Positions 9,615 to 18,017 are shown, numbered from the stretch's first letter. The stretch is DNA of 64,000 bases from Providencia vermicola (GCF_020381325.1 NZ_JAGSPI010000005.1:248001-312000); one strand, 5' to 3'. Notes: generated from the letters alone by a model not told the origin. Translations and numbers: made by a program.

Positions 9615-9634
9615 ACTAGACCAATCAGTCTAGT
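9615..9634. promoter_or_regulatory. NemR-type operator upstream of nemR
   Basis: The perfect 7-bp inverted repeat ACTAGAC...GTCTAGT contains TAGACC-AATC-AGTCTA, close to the TAGACC-N4-GGTCTA box of the NemR repressor. It lies 11 bp before the nemR start codon, in a position suited to autorepression. Confidence 0.75.
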
Positions 9635-9645
9635 ACAGTACAGCT

Positions 9646-10245
9646 ATGAATAAACACACAGAACACGATACACGTGAACATCTTTTAGCTACGGGTGAGC
9701 GCCTTTGTCTTCATCTCGGTTTTACGGGGATGGGGCTTAGTGAGCTTTTAAAAACCGCGCAAGTACCTAAAGGATCGTTTTACCATTATTTTCGCTCTAA
9801 AGAAGCGTTTGGTGTTGCGATGTTAGAACGTTATTACACAGACTACTTACAACGTCTAACAATACACCTCGAACAAGGAGCAGGGAATTATGGCGACCGT
9901 TTTTTAGCTTATTATGGTGAAATGCTGCAACAGGTCTGCCAGATGGGGCATATTAATGGTTGCCTTACGGTAAAACTATCAGCTGAAGTGTGTGATTTAT
10001 CTGAAGATATGAACAAAGCGATGGATGAGGGTGTTCGGCAAATTATTGGTTTGCTTGCAGATGCCTTAGAAAAAGGTCGCCAAGAAAAATCGCTTTATTT
10101 TATGGGTGATCCTTTATCAAAGGCTCAAGTTTTCTATGCGCTTTGGTTAGGTGCAAATTTACAGTCAAAAATTACACGTAGCACGGTTCCATTAGAAAAC
10201 GCGTTGGAACATGTAAAGAATACACTTCAGACGCCATATAGTTAA
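9646..10245 (+). CDS. nemR: TetR-family electrophile/hypochlorite-sensing repressor NemR
   Basis: The 199-residue protein matches E. coli NemR through its whole length, from MNKHTEHDTREHLLATGE to the tail ENALEHVKN. The N-terminal TetR helix-turn-helix includes GLSELLKTAQVPKGSFYHYFRSK. Cysteines 21, 98, 106 and 116 are all present, as is Lys175. In E. coli Cys106 and Lys175 form the redox switch that releases DNA on exposure to hypochlorite or electrophiles such as N-ethylmaleimide and methylglyoxal. An operator lies just upstream. A hairpin terminator overlaps the stop codon, so nemA seems to be a separate transcription unit here. Confidence 0.95.
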   Translation: MNKHTEHDTREHLLATGERLCLHLGFTGMGLSELLKTAQVPKGSFYHYFRSKEAFGVAMLERYYTDYLQRLTIHLEQGAGNYGDRFLAYYGEMLQQVCQMGHINGCLTVKLSAEVCDLSEDMNKAMDEGVRQIIGLLADALEKGRQEKSLYFMGDPLSKAQVFYALWLGANLQSKITRSTVPLENALEHVKNTLQTPYS

Positions 10246-10260
10246 ATGGCGTTTTTATTT
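10231..10260 (+). terminator. Rho-independent terminator of nemR
   Basis: The stem ACGCCAT/ATGGCGT overlaps the nemR stop codon and is followed by TTTTTATTT. It separates nemR from nemA. Confidence 0.65.
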
Positions 10261-10269
10261 CCCCAATGA

Positions 10270-10285
10270 CTAGTCGACCGGTCTA
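10270..10285. promoter_or_regulatory. Second NemR-like half-palindrome before nemA
   Basis: CTAGTC-GACC-GGTCTA keeps a perfect right half (GGTCTA) and a degenerate left half of the NemR box. It lies 13 bp upstream of the nemA start codon and after the nemR terminator, suggesting direct control of nemA by NemR. Confidence 0.5.
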
Positions 10286-10298
10286 ATATGGAGCTGTT

Positions 10299-11399
10299 AT
10301 GTCGCAAAAACAATTATTCACACCACTTAAAGTTGGTGCTTTCACAGCAGCAAATAGAATATTCATGGCACCATTAACGCGTTTGCGTAGTGTTGAGCCC
10401 GGTGATGTCCCTACTGAATTAATGAGGGAGTATTATCGTCAACGTGCTAGTGCAGGGCTGATCATTTCGGAAGCGACACAAATTTCAGCGCAAGCAAAAG
10501 GCTACGCAGGGGCTCCAGGGTTACATAGCCCTGAGCAAATCGTCGCTTGGAAAAAGATTACAGAAGCGGTACATGATGCAGATGGTCATATTGCCGTACA
10601 GCTCTGGCACACGGGCCGCATTTCCCATGATACGTTACAACCAGAGAATCAATCACCTGTTGCACCTTCGGCACTAAGTGCTAACACACGTACGTCTTTA
10701 CGAGATGAACAAGGTAAACCAGTGAGGGTTGAAACCTCAATGCCGCGAGCACTAAAATTACAAGAAATCCCTCAAATTGTTGATGACTTTCGCCAAGCGG
10801 TAGAAAATGCGCGCCAAGCGGGATTTGACATGGTGGAATTGCATGGTGCTCACGGGTATTTATTGCACCAATTTTTATCGCCAGATGCAAATCATCGAGA
10901 TGACCAATATGGTGGTAGCATTGAAAACCGCGCACGTTTCTTGTTGGAAGTAATTGATGCCGTATGTGAACAATGGGCACCAGAGCGCATTGGTATTCGA
11001 CTGTCTCCAATTGGTAGTTTCCAAAATACAGGAAATGGCCCCGATGAAGAGTCAGACGCATTATATGTGATTGATGCGTTAAATCAGCGTGGGATTGGTT
11101 ATTTACATCTTTCTGAGCCTGATTGGGCAGGTGGCAAGCCTTATACAGAAGTATTTCGTCAAAAAGTTCGCCAGTGTTTTGATGGTGTCATTATTGGTGC
11201 TGGAGCTTATACTTTTGAAAAGGCAGAAGATTTAATCAAAAAAGGATTAATTGATGCCGTAGCTTTTGGCCGTGATTTTATCGCAAACCCTGATTTAGTT
11301 GCGCGTTTGCAGCATGGTGCACCACTGAATCCTCAGCACCCTGAAACATTTTATGGTGGTGGTGCAGAAGGTTATATTGATTATCCATTTATGAAGTAA
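10299..11399 (+). CDS. nemA: N-ethylmaleimide reductase, old yellow enzyme family
   Basis: This 366-residue FMN-dependent oxidoreductase matches the length and motifs of E. coli NemA (365 residues). The N-terminus [25 protein letters not shown] is typical of the family. The substrate-binding pair is H182 and H185 in [16 protein letters not shown], followed by the family block [13 protein letters not shown]. The enzyme reduces alkenes of maleimides, quinones and nitro compounds using NAD(P)H in the cytoplasm. It follows nemR in the same direction but has its own NemR-like site and a GGAG ribosome-binding site. gloA, the third gene of the E. coli operon, is not here. Confidence 0.95.
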   Translation: MSQKQLFTPLKVGAFTAANRIFMAPLTRLRSVEPGDVPTELMREYYRQRASAGLIISEATQISAQAKGYAGAPGLHSPEQIVAWKKITEAVHDADGHIAVQLWHTGRISHDTLQPENQSPVAPSALSANTRTSLRDEQGKPVRVETSMPRALKLQEIPQIVDDFRQAVENARQAGFDMVELHGAHGYLLHQFLSPDANHRDDQYGGSIENRARFLLEVIDAVCEQWAPERIGIRLSPIGSFQNTGNGPDEESDALYVIDALNQRGIGYLHLSEPDWAGGKPYTEVFRQKVRQCFDGVIIGAGAYTFEKAEDLIKKGLIDAVAFGRDFIANPDLVARLQHGAPLNPQHPETFYGGGAEGYIDYPFMK

Positions 11400-11415
11400 A
11401 AATATAATAGATATA

Positions 11416-11453
11416 GGCGCAAGCAACTGATGACCGCTAATTTTGCTTGCGCC
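11416..11453 (+). terminator. Hairpin after nemA
   Basis: The 11-bp perfect stem GGCGCAAGCAA/TTGCTTGCGCC lies 16 bp after the nemA stop, without a clear U-run. It separates nemA from the convergent hipA. Confidence 0.55.
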
Positions 11454-11456
11454 AAA

Positions 11457-11476
11457 TTGTAATGTATATATTGCAA
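11457..11476. promoter_or_regulatory. HipB-type palindrome 1 of the downstream pair
   Basis: TTGTAATGTATATATTGCAA differs at one position from the perfect palindrome found upstream of hipB. It lies beyond the 3' end of hipA, 41 bp from the next copy. Confidence 0.6.
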
Positions 11477-11497
11477 TATTGGCTTTTATTATGGGTT

Positions 11498-11517
11498 TTG
11501 TAACATATACGTTACCA
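11498..11517. promoter_or_regulatory. HipB-type palindrome 2 of the downstream pair, overlapping the hipA stop
   Basis: TTGTAACATATACGTTACCA is a diverged copy of the same 20-bp palindrome. It covers the last bases of hipA. Spacing to its partner is 41 bp, equal to the spacing of the upstream pair. Confidence 0.55.
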
Positions 11518-12819
11518 TTTTAATCTGAGCGTATTCCAGACACTCTCCCTCAGCGCAGCTGGAACACCATGGTGTTCAGCAAGCTCTTGCCATGTTGAGA
11601 CCACGGCAATTGTTTCATCAATTATTTTTTTTGCTTTATTTCTACGTAGGTGCGTAATTTGTTCTGTGATTGACAGCAAGTCATCATGGGTAAACTTATC
11701 ACGTTTGCCCGCTAAGGACAGTTGGTGAGATTGTACCCATTCTGAATCTTTTTTATAACTCCAAGCGAGGTCATAAGCAGGCGCTAACTGCCATTCGTAT
11801 TGGTCGTTCACCATAAATGACCAATTCTTGGTGTGGTCATCATGGTTACGGGCGATGATATTAAACACCATTCGGCGATATATTTGCTCTTGCTCCTTAT
11901 TTGATAAACCCAATTGCCTTGCAGTTAACAGTAGCTCTTCGTAACTAAATGCACCTGGTTTTCTAAAGTCTGCATGCGCTAAACCACATAAACTGAGGAC
12001 GTGATATTTTAAATTTCCCACTCTGTCAAAGCGCTTAGTCATAAAATGAGCACGCCCACTCTGTGCTTCCCTTAATAACTCACATTCTGACATTTCAATA
12101 CCCACTTTCGTGGCCATCAGGTAATAAACATACTCCATCACCCCAAATCCTTTTGGGTCGCCAAAGGTTTCTTTATTGCTTTGGTGCTCTACAACACCAT
12201 CAAATTTAAGTAAGTAATGTTCAAATCCTTCAGGGACTTTTACTTGGCCTGAGCGTATTTCTGTGCGGTCTTTATTGACTGCAACTACGGCTTTAGCACG
12301 TGCGCCACCTGCAGAGGTGCCGATTTGCAGTAATTTAGACATCGAGGATTCTTCACTATCCGTTAAATGCAAATCATCTCGTGCATCCAACACTTTTTGG
12401 GCAATATTGACTAATTCTTCAATCAATATTGGGGTGTCTTCTTTAGCGTTCGGGTAGTTCGTCGGTTGGTATTCAAGTGCGCCCATGCCCCGAGTTCCAG
12501 TATAGAGTAATCGGTCTAAGGCTAAAAATTGTGATTTGTCTTTACCTTGGCGTGCCAGCCACGCATTGATCAGGGCATTTCCGAAATCATCGGGCAAGGA
12601 GTCTGCAAATACAGCAGGCAAACCGCGATAGGTATCAACAGGTAAACTGCGGAAAGTATAGGTTTGTGAACTCAACGGTAAGTGAAGTGGGGAGAGACTA
12701 AAACCCTCTTTTTGCCACTCTTTGGTATATTCAAACGTTGCAAATCCGCTATCATCTGTATAGGCCAAATAGCCCGTGGGTATATTATCAAAAAAGACAG
12801 TGCAAGATTTGGCTATCAT
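11512..12819 (-). CDS. hipA: HipA-family serine/threonine kinase toxin
   Basis: The 435-residue protein has the HipA layout: an N-terminal couple_hipA domain (~1-120) with GLPAVFADSLPDDFGNALI, then the kinase lobe. A glycine-rich loop GTSAGGARAKA spans 167-177. The catalytic segment ARNHDDHTKN spans 323-332 with the Asp-Asp-His and Asn residues intact, and PAYDL contains D350 as the metal-binding Asp. HipA kinases phosphorylate aminoacyl-tRNA synthetases or other targets and induce dormancy. The start codon overlaps the stop of hipB by 4 bp (ATGA), as usual for hipBA. All key residues are present, so the toxin looks active. Operator-like palindromes lie on both sides of the operon. Confidence 0.9.
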   Translation of the reverse strand: MIAKSCTVFFDNIPTGYLAYTDDSGFATFEYTKEWQKEGFSLSPLHLPLSSQTYTFRSLPVDTYRGLPAVFADSLPDDFGNALINAWLARQGKDKSQFLALDRLLYTGTRGMGALEYQPTNYPNAKEDTPILIEELVNIAQKVLDARDDLHLTDSEESSMSKLLQIGTSAGGARAKAVVAVNKDRTEIRSGQVKVPEGFEHYLLKFDGVVEHQSNKETFGDPKGFGVMEYVYYLMATKVGIEMSECELLREAQSGRAHFMTKRFDRVGNLKYHVLSLCGLAHADFRKPGAFSYEELLLTARQLGLSNKEQEQIYRRMVFNIIARNHDDHTKNWSFMVNDQYEWQLAPAYDLAWSYKKDSEWVQSHQLSLAGKRDKFTHDDLLSITEQITHLRRNKAKKIIDETIAVVSTWQELAEHHGVPAALRESVWNTLRLKW

Positions 12820-13163
12820 ATCGAACCTTTATTTTTTCGGTTAGCTAACATTTCTTTGACAGAGAGTTTGGTCTGTATTTGATTACGCCTAACATTTTGT
12901 TGTTTAACTATTTCTGAAGGGCGTAAAGACGGTGGGGGGACCAATGTGTCGAACCCTTCCAATAAATTCAGCTCGCGTAATACGCTGATAAATGTTCCAA
13001 GGCTACAAGTGCCTTTTTGTATTCGTGCGTAGGTTGGCCGGCTAATACCTAGATTTTCGACAAGCTCTTCCTGTGACAGCCCCCTAGATTGTCTATAATA
13101 TTCAAGGCGGTTATAGAGTTCTTGTGTTATTGCTAAATCTGACATTGCCATTGAAATTTTCAT
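12816..13163 (-). CDS. hipB: HipB-like XRE antitoxin and autorepressor
   Basis: The 115-residue protein carries an XRE helix-turn-helix at about residues 18-60 (RGLSQEELVENLGISRPTYARIQKG). A basic C-terminal tail follows (RRNQIQTKLSVKEMLANRKNKG). It precedes hipA with a 4-bp overlap, the expected antitoxin-first order. A GAGG ribosome-binding site lies 5 bp before the start. Two palindromes 13 and 54 bp upstream of the start are its probable operators. It would both neutralise HipA and repress the operon. Confidence 0.85.
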   Translation of the reverse strand: MKISMAMSDLAITQELYNRLEYYRQSRGLSQEELVENLGISRPTYARIQKGTCSLGTFISVLRELNLLEGFDTLVPPPSLRPSEIVKQQNVRRNQIQTKLSVKEMLANRKNKGSI

Positions 13164-13175
13164 AGCAGCCTCGGA

Positions 13176-13195
13176 TTGTAATGTATATATTACAA
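13176..13195. promoter_or_regulatory. HipB operator, upstream pair, promoter-proximal
   Basis: TTGTAATGTATATATTACAA is a perfect 20-bp palindrome immediately upstream of hipB. It is the best copy of four in the locus. Confidence 0.7.
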
Positions 13196-13216
13196 TTTAG
13201 CGGTTTTTTGAGTATT

Positions 13217-13236
13217 TTGCAATGTATACGTTACAA
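13217..13236. promoter_or_regulatory. HipB operator, upstream pair, distal
   Basis: TTGCAATGTATACGTTACAA is a near-perfect copy, 41 bp from the proximal operator. It also lies 118 bp before the divergent exported-protein gene at 13354, which it could influence. Confidence 0.6.
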
Positions 13237-13353
13237 TCATTTCGTGAATTAAAATTCTGATGAGCCCAGACTGATGAATAAGATAATTCACTCTTTTCTT
13301 TATATAGGTAAACCTCGTACAGTAAAGGGACATTTATTCTCGTTGAGCCACTT

Positions 13354-13896
13354 ATGAAACGTATCCTTTCATTAATCACTGCGGGGTTTATCTCACTTTG
13401 TAGCATAACAAGTGCTTTTGCAGGTGATCCTGGTCCATACCGCTTAGTGTTTCTCGATATATCCCAAGACCCATACAAAGATGGACAAAAATTAGTGATC
13501 GAGCTGCGCGAAATGAACGCGCTTTCTGACGCTCAGGATCACAACTGTTTTATTTGTGATGGCAATGATGGTAGCTATTCTGTTGAGGTGCTGTATGTTT
13601 ATTCCGCCCCCGTTGGCTTATTAACAGAAGACTTACGCAAAGCCGTGGAAGGGGATAAGCAAGCGAAAACCCGCATGCAAAAGGTATTAACTGAGTTCCA
13701 TGATAAGCAAGGTGAGGGGGTTGATGGCTTATTATTATATGAGCATGTTGCTGGCAAAGTGAATATCTATACTATGGATAAAAAAATTGGATCTCAACTG
13801 GAGGTTGAAAGCAAAGCGGTGAAAAACCACTTACTGCATTCCAGCTTAGATAGCTTGTTAGAAAAAGCGGCCAATAAAATAGATAGGCCTGTTTGA
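13354..13896 (+). CDS. Exported protein of unknown function
   Basis: The 180-residue product begins with a clear signal peptide (MKRILSLITAGFISLCSITSAFA, cut before GDPGP). The mature part contains one close cysteine pair (NCFICDGNDG, near residues 65-68) that could form a disulfide or bind metal. The rest is mixed alpha/beta with a charged C-terminal helix region (SSLDSLLEKAANKIDR). It is divergent from hipBA and convergent with the marR-type gene. I do not recognise the family. Confidence 0.7.
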   Translation: MKRILSLITAGFISLCSITSAFAGDPGPYRLVFLDISQDPYKDGQKLVIELREMNALSDAQDHNCFICDGNDGSYSVEVLYVYSAPVGLLTEDLRKAVEGDKQAKTRMQKVLTEFHDKQGEGVDGLLLYEHVAGKVNIYTMDKKIGSQLEVESKAVKNHLLHSSLDSLLEKAANKIDRPV

Positions 13897-13905
13897 TTAA
13901 AAACG

Positions 13906-13926
13906 CCCCTTACTTATGTTAAGGGG
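13906..13926. terminator. Bidirectional hairpin between the exported-protein gene and the marR-type gene
   Basis: The stem CCCCTTA/TAAGGGG, preceded by AAAAACG and followed by TTTC, overlaps the 3' end of the minus-strand gene and follows the plus-strand stop. It can serve both convergent genes. Confidence 0.6.
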
Positions 13927-14383
13927 TTTCAAATTGCGTTAAGGCGCTTGAAAACTTTTCAATCAACATCTTAAAGATGTCTATCTCATCATCACTCCAT
14001 TGATTAAACATTTGTTGATAAAACTGGTAGCGTGTTTGGTCTATTTTTGTTGTCATTTCTTTTCCCTTAGGGCTGATTAGGGCATTATTAATGCGCTTAT
14101 CTTGGCTATCTTGCTGGCGGATGGCTAATTGTAATGTAACTAATTTCCCCACTTGGCGACTGACGGTGGTGTAATCCCGCCCGACCATGTTCGCTAACTC
14201 AACAATGCCCACAGGGCCAAATCTATCTATACCAATTAGTAAAGGAAACAATGCCTTATCTAAATTTATTCCTGCTGCCTTAATAAGAATATCATCGCGG
14301 TTAGGATCATTAAATTGAAAAACAATACGCAGCAATGCGTTATGAAGTTCATCTATTTTCCGTAAATTAGGTGTATTTTGCAT
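13919..14383 (-). CDS. MarR-family transcriptional regulator
   Basis: The 154-residue protein has the MarR winged helix (GIVELANMVGRDYTTVSRQVGKLVTLQLAIRQQDSQDKRINNALISPKGKEM, residues ~58-108), including the wing DxRxxN variant. Dimerisation helices flank it on each side. MarR proteins bind small phenolics or sense oxidants and repress neighbouring genes. It is divergent from an oxidoreductase gene whose start is 70 bp away, the usual arrangement for a regulator and its target. Confidence 0.85.
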   Translation of the reverse strand: MQNTPNLRKIDELHNALLRIVFQFNDPNRDDILIKAAGINLDKALFPLLIGIDRFGPVGIVELANMVGRDYTTVSRQVGKLVTLQLAIRQQDSQDKRINNALISPKGKEMTTKIDQTRYQFYQQMFNQWSDDEIDIFKMLIEKFSSALTQFETP

Positions 14384-14415
14384 ATTATTTCTTGGTGTTT
14401 AATTTATCTTCATTT

Positions 14416-14437
14416 AATATGTGCATTATACACTTAT
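14416..14437. promoter_or_regulatory. Possible MarR operator in the divergent intergenic region
   Basis: An imperfect inverted repeat with GTG...CAC half-sites flanked by AT-rich arms lies between the marR-type gene and the oxidoreductase. Its placement suggests a regulator site; the match to a defined consensus is weak. Confidence 0.3.
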
Positions 14438-14452
14438 ATGGAAGGAATAAAA

Positions 14453-15391
14453 ATGAAAGCCGCTATTGTGAAAAATAAAGGGGAGACCCCGGTCTATGCT
14501 GATGTCGATGCACCTATCGAACAAGAAGGGCACTTTCTCATTAACGTTGAAGCAAGTGCATTAAGTCAGTTGGCAAGAGTACGTGCGGCGGGGGCCCATT
14601 ATAGCTCCCCGACGCAATACCCATTTATTGCAGGGGTTGATGGCGTAGGACGGCTTGAAAATGGAAAGCGCGTCTATTTTTTATTGCCTGATGCTCCATG
14701 GGGTGGTATGTCAGAGCAAACGTTGGTGCCAGTAGCCCATTGTATTGATATACCTGAAAATTTAGACGCCGCACTGGCGGCTGCGATTGCCAACCCTGGC
14801 TTTTCATCTTGGGCGGCATTAACTCGCCAAGCAAAAATTCAACCTGGTGATACCGTTTTGATTAACGGTGCAACAGGGACATCAGGCTCGCTTGCCGTCC
14901 CCATTGCGAAACATCTTGGGGCAGCAAAAGTGATTGTCACGGGGCGTAATCTCGAAAAACTAGAACTGTTATGCCAACAAGGTGCGGATGAAGCTATTCC
15001 GTTAGATAAACTTGCAGAAGAATTACCCCGATTATTTAATAGAGGCATTGATATTGTTCTGGATTATTTGTGGGGAGAAAGTGCAACGACTATCCTCAAC
15101 GCAGCGGTAAATGTGGAAAGTGACCCGATTCGTTTTGTGCAAATTGGTTCAATTAGCGGCGATGAGGTTCAGTTAAGCAGTAAGGTATTACGTTCTTCGA
15201 GCCTTATGTTAATCGGCAGCGGGTTAGGTAGTGTTTCGCTTGAGGATTTAGTGACTTGCGTTGGAGAGTTATTGCTCGCAACTGCGAGGAAAGGATTTAA
15301 CTTGCCTTACCAAACCATCCCATTAAGCCAATTAGCACATGTGTGGCACGTTGATAACAACGATAAGCGCACCGTATTTTTGGTTTCTTAA
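14453..15391 (+). CDS. Medium-chain dehydrogenase/quinone oxidoreductase family protein
   Basis: The chosen start (MKAAIVKNKGETP) is preceded by GGAAGGA and gives 312 residues; the open frame extends upstream into the promoter region but has no good site there. The protein has an N-terminal GroES-like fold with PFIAGVDGVGRLENGKRVYF. A Rossmann domain follows, with INGATGTSGSLAVPIAKHLGA around residues 140-160. The cysteine and histidine ligands of zinc dehydrogenases are absent, as in quinone oxidoreductases. It probably reduces quinones or enals with NADPH and is likely controlled by the divergent MarR protein. The substrate is unknown. Confidence 0.8.
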   Translation: MKAAIVKNKGETPVYADVDAPIEQEGHFLINVEASALSQLARVRAAGAHYSSPTQYPFIAGVDGVGRLENGKRVYFLLPDAPWGGMSEQTLVPVAHCIDIPENLDAALAAAIANPGFSSWAALTRQAKIQPGDTVLINGATGTSGSLAVPIAKHLGAAKVIVTGRNLEKLELLCQQGADEAIPLDKLAEELPRLFNRGIDIVLDYLWGESATTILNAAVNVESDPIRFVQIGSISGDEVQLSSKVLRSSSLMLIGSGLGSVSLEDLVTCVGELLLATARKGFNLPYQTIPLSQLAHVWHVDNNDKRTVFLVS

Positions 15392-15589
15392 ATTATCTCT
15401 CGTGATAATAGTGGCGGAAATTCCCCATTATTATCCTTATCGAGTTTAAAATACAAAACTCAGTGCGTAATTAAGTGAAAATACATAACAAAATCAAATG
15501 TTTTATTAATGTTTGCATTTGAAGATACCGAACTCTCTACCTATACTTAACATTATTCCAACTTAGTGCTTTATTTTATAGGAAGAGAA

Positions 15590-16162
15590 ATGAAAAAAAC
15601 GATCCTTTTATTCGGTATGTTGAGTACCTCAGTTTTATTCGTATCTGGTTGCAGTTCAAATACCGATGTTTGGGGGAAATTTTCCAATATATTAGATGGT
15701 GCAATGCCATTTGTTAAAGAATCGGAAGATTGGGAAGAATATAGCGTTAAAACAGCGCAGCAGGGTGTCATTTATGCCAAATCAACAACAGCAGATCAGC
15801 AGTTTGTCAGCAAGAAAATGAATGATGAGTACGCTGATGCTGTTAATCGTGTTGCCAGCCCATTTGCTTTGACTTCAAAGACAAAACAAAAACTGGCTGA
15901 TGCAAACCAAGGTTATCAGTTTAAGTATAATGAAATCATGACAGTAAAAGACAAACAGTCATCTAAAATTATAGGGTATTGTGTGAATTATGATTCAGAC
16001 AGAATCATTGATGGCAAAATTGCAGAGGTCAAAGATGAAGATAAAATAAGAAAAGATTTTATCTATGTCGCGAAAGATAGGCCAATCTCTGTTGCTACTG
16101 TAACTGAAACTTTCACAAAAACGATATGTGGCCAAGAATTTTATAAAAAATTTAAAGGTTAG
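15590..16162 (+). CDS. Putative lipoprotein
   Basis: The 190-residue product starts at the ATG preceded by GGAAGAG. It has a lipoprotein signal peptide with lipobox VSGC, Cys21 being the lipidated residue, followed by SSNTD (no Asp at +2, so outer-membrane sorting is expected). The mature part is charged and has two further cysteines (IIGYCVNYD and TKTICGQEF). No known family is recognised. It is preceded by 198 bp of AT-rich intergenic DNA and stands alone. Confidence 0.75.
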   Translation: MKKTILLFGMLSTSVLFVSGCSSNTDVWGKFSNILDGAMPFVKESEDWEEYSVKTAQQGVIYAKSTTADQQFVSKKMNDEYADAVNRVASPFALTSKTKQKLADANQGYQFKYNEIMTVKDKQSSKIIGYCVNYDSDRIIDGKIAEVKDEDKIRKDFIYVAKDRPISVATVTETFTKTICGQEFYKKFKG

Positions 16163-16192
16163 TGGTTTATCAATTATATAGTTGAAGAAGAA

Positions 16193-16215
16193 TAGGGCTA
16201 AATAAACCAGCCCTA
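16193..16215 (+). terminator. Hairpin after the lipoprotein gene
   Basis: The perfect 7-bp stem TAGGGCT/AGCCCTA with a 9-bp loop lies 30 bp after the stop. There is no U-run, so it is a weak terminator candidate. Confidence 0.35.
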
Positions 16216-16297
16216 CGCCCGTTTAAACTTAAAGTGCTGCACCAATACGTGACACCGTAACATTGGTATAGTAAGTCAGTCACTTACGACTCGTCAT

Positions 16298-16750
16298 TTA
16301 TTCCATTTTTTGATAAATATCTGGCCTAACAATTCCCCAAACAAAGTTTTCTCGGTTTATCGGTTCATATCCGACTTTTTCATATAACCAGGGGGCTGTT
16401 GATGTTACCAACATGACCCGACGTAGACGCATTATTAAAGGGTGAGAATGGCAGCATTTCATTAGCCATAGCCCGAGCTTCTGGTGTTGATATTCTTCAA
16501 GAATATAAACATCACATAAATAACCAAATGTCGCCCAATCAGTGACGATACGGGCAAAACCAATTTGCTTATCATTGTGAAAAAGGCCAAAGGAAAGGCT
16601 ATGAGAAATACTCCGAGTCACCGTCTCTAGGTCAATTCCTTTTGCCCAACTTGAACGAGTTAGGTACTGATGAATAGAAGGTATATCAAAATCGTCTGGA
16701 TCTGTTGTTATTCGATAATTTTGGTGAGCCCATTGATAAATTTTTTTCAT
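16298..16750 (-). CDS. GNAT-family N-acetyltransferase
   Basis: The 150-residue protein has the GNAT fold pattern: IGFARIVTDWATFGYLCDVYILEEYQHQKLGLWLM (residues ~63-97) contains beta-4 and the acetyl-CoA loop, here QHQKLG in place of the usual Q/RxxGxG/A. A C-terminal LYEKVGYEP motif follows. The family acetylates small molecules or proteins; the substrate is unknown. It is a single gene with a 190-bp AT-rich upstream region shared with the divergent GNAT gene. Confidence 0.8.
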   Translation of the reverse strand: MKKIYQWAHQNYRITTDPDDFDIPSIHQYLTRSSWAKGIDLETVTRSISHSLSFGLFHNDKQIGFARIVTDWATFGYLCDVYILEEYQHQKLGLWLMKCCHSHPLIMRLRRVMLVTSTAPWLYEKVGYEPINRENFVWGIVRPDIYQKME

Positions 16751-16940
16751 TTTCCACTCAATATATAAGTATTAAAGAAGACAATTTATACGGCTGATGA
16801 TAGCGCTTATTTGCGCCTAAATGCTTATCATTTTATTGGTAAATATAATTTTTAAATAAGATTCAATAAAAAAATACGTAAGACCTTATATTGATATAGA
16901 GTATATAAAAGTTAATATTCAGGAAATAAAATTTAATACT

Positions 16941-17438
16941 ATGACTGAACCTAAAATTCGCCTACTTGGCGTTGATGATGTACACGATTTTCGTAACATT
17001 CGCTTATCAGCGCTGAAGGAATCACCAGAAATGTTCGGTTCCATTTATGATTGCGAGAAAAAACTGTCAATTCAACAATTTATGAAAAGGTTGGATAGTT
17101 TTACGGCATTCGGTGCATATATAGAAGAGAAGATTGTCGGTTTATGCGTCTTTAAACAAGAGGATGGAGTGAAGGATGCTCACAAAGCTTATTTATCGAG
17201 TGTTTTTGTTGAGCCTGAATTTCGGGGGCGAGGTGTAGCTGAAAAGCTACTGCAATCAGTAAAAAACTATGCACGTGAGCATGTTGAGCAAATCATGTTG
17301 AGCGTAGTAGACGGAAACATCGCCGCTATCAAACTCTATGAAAAACAGGGTTTCAAAATTTACGGTGTGGAACCTCGAGCGTTGAAAGAGGGCTCGGAAT
17401 ATCGAGACGAAATTTTGATGGCCTTAATTCTTTATTAA
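16941..17438 (+). CDS. GNAT-family N-acetyltransferase
   Basis: The 165-residue protein has a canonical acetyl-CoA loop, RGRGVA at residues 95-100, within LSSVFVEPEFRGRGVAEKLLQ. A NIAAIKLYEKQGFKIYG motif near the C-terminus is typical of ribosomal-protein or small-molecule acetyltransferases. It has no operon partner and is not closely similar to the neighbouring GNAT. The upstream ribosome-binding site is weak (AGGAAAT). Confidence 0.85.
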   Translation: MTEPKIRLLGVDDVHDFRNIRLSALKESPEMFGSIYDCEKKLSIQQFMKRLDSFTAFGAYIEEKIVGLCVFKQEDGVKDAHKAYLSSVFVEPEFRGRGVAEKLLQSVKNYAREHVEQIMLSVVDGNIAAIKLYEKQGFKIYGVEPRALKEGSEYRDEILMALILY

Positions 17439-17588
17439 TATTTTCTGTATAAACTCGACACTGTAAACGTTATTTTAAAGAGGCTGGGTAGCTCACTGTA
17501 GGCGCTCAGCCCATGAGGTTATTATAATTCTTAACACGCCTACGTTAATTTAACTTCTACGGAATTTGACTAGGTTCACGTCTGCTTT

Positions 17589-18017
17589 TTATGACATAGA
17601 AAAAGTTTCTATAAGTTCAAATTCCTCAAAGATAAGTTCCATTTCTTCAGAATAAGAGCCTTCACGTTCAAAAAAACGCTTATGGCCTTCTTTCCAATGT
17701 TCTAAACTTAAATCACCTTCACCTTCTTTACTGGCGAGTTCACTGGTCATTTCATTGAAGCGAATGACTTGCATCTTGAGAGTTCTGATCACGCACATCG
17801 GCTGCCCGGTTCCGTTAAGAACAATATTATAGCTACCAACACAGGGGGCTTCGCCGCGTTTATATTCATGCTGAAAAGACGCTATCGAAGAGCATGTCGC
17901 TGTTTTAATCCCACTCAAAACTAGTTGTACGAGCTCGTCAGCAAGTTCTGGGCTATCGCCAAATTGCCATACAAGTGCATCGGGATAAATATTTTTTAAT
18001 TCTTCAAGCTTTGTCAT
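17589..18017 (-). CDS. ASCH-domain protein (YhfF-like)
   Basis: The 142-residue protein shows the ASCH pattern: WQFGDSPELADELVQLVLSGIKTATCSS (residues ~18-45) with the conserved G-x-K-x-x-T block, followed by a beta-rich core (GSYNIVLNGTGQPMCVIRT) and EGDLSLEHWKEGHKRFFE. ASCH proteins resemble PUA domains and are proposed RNA- or nucleoside-binding proteins; some hydrolyse modified nucleosides. It stands alone, convergent with the upstream GNAT gene. Confidence 0.8.
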   Translation of the reverse strand: MTKLEELKNIYPDALVWQFGDSPELADELVQLVLSGIKTATCSSIASFQHEYKRGEAPCVGSYNIVLNGTGQPMCVIRTLKMQVIRFNEMTSELASKEGEGDLSLEHWKEGHKRFFEREGSYSEEMELIFEEFELIETFSMS

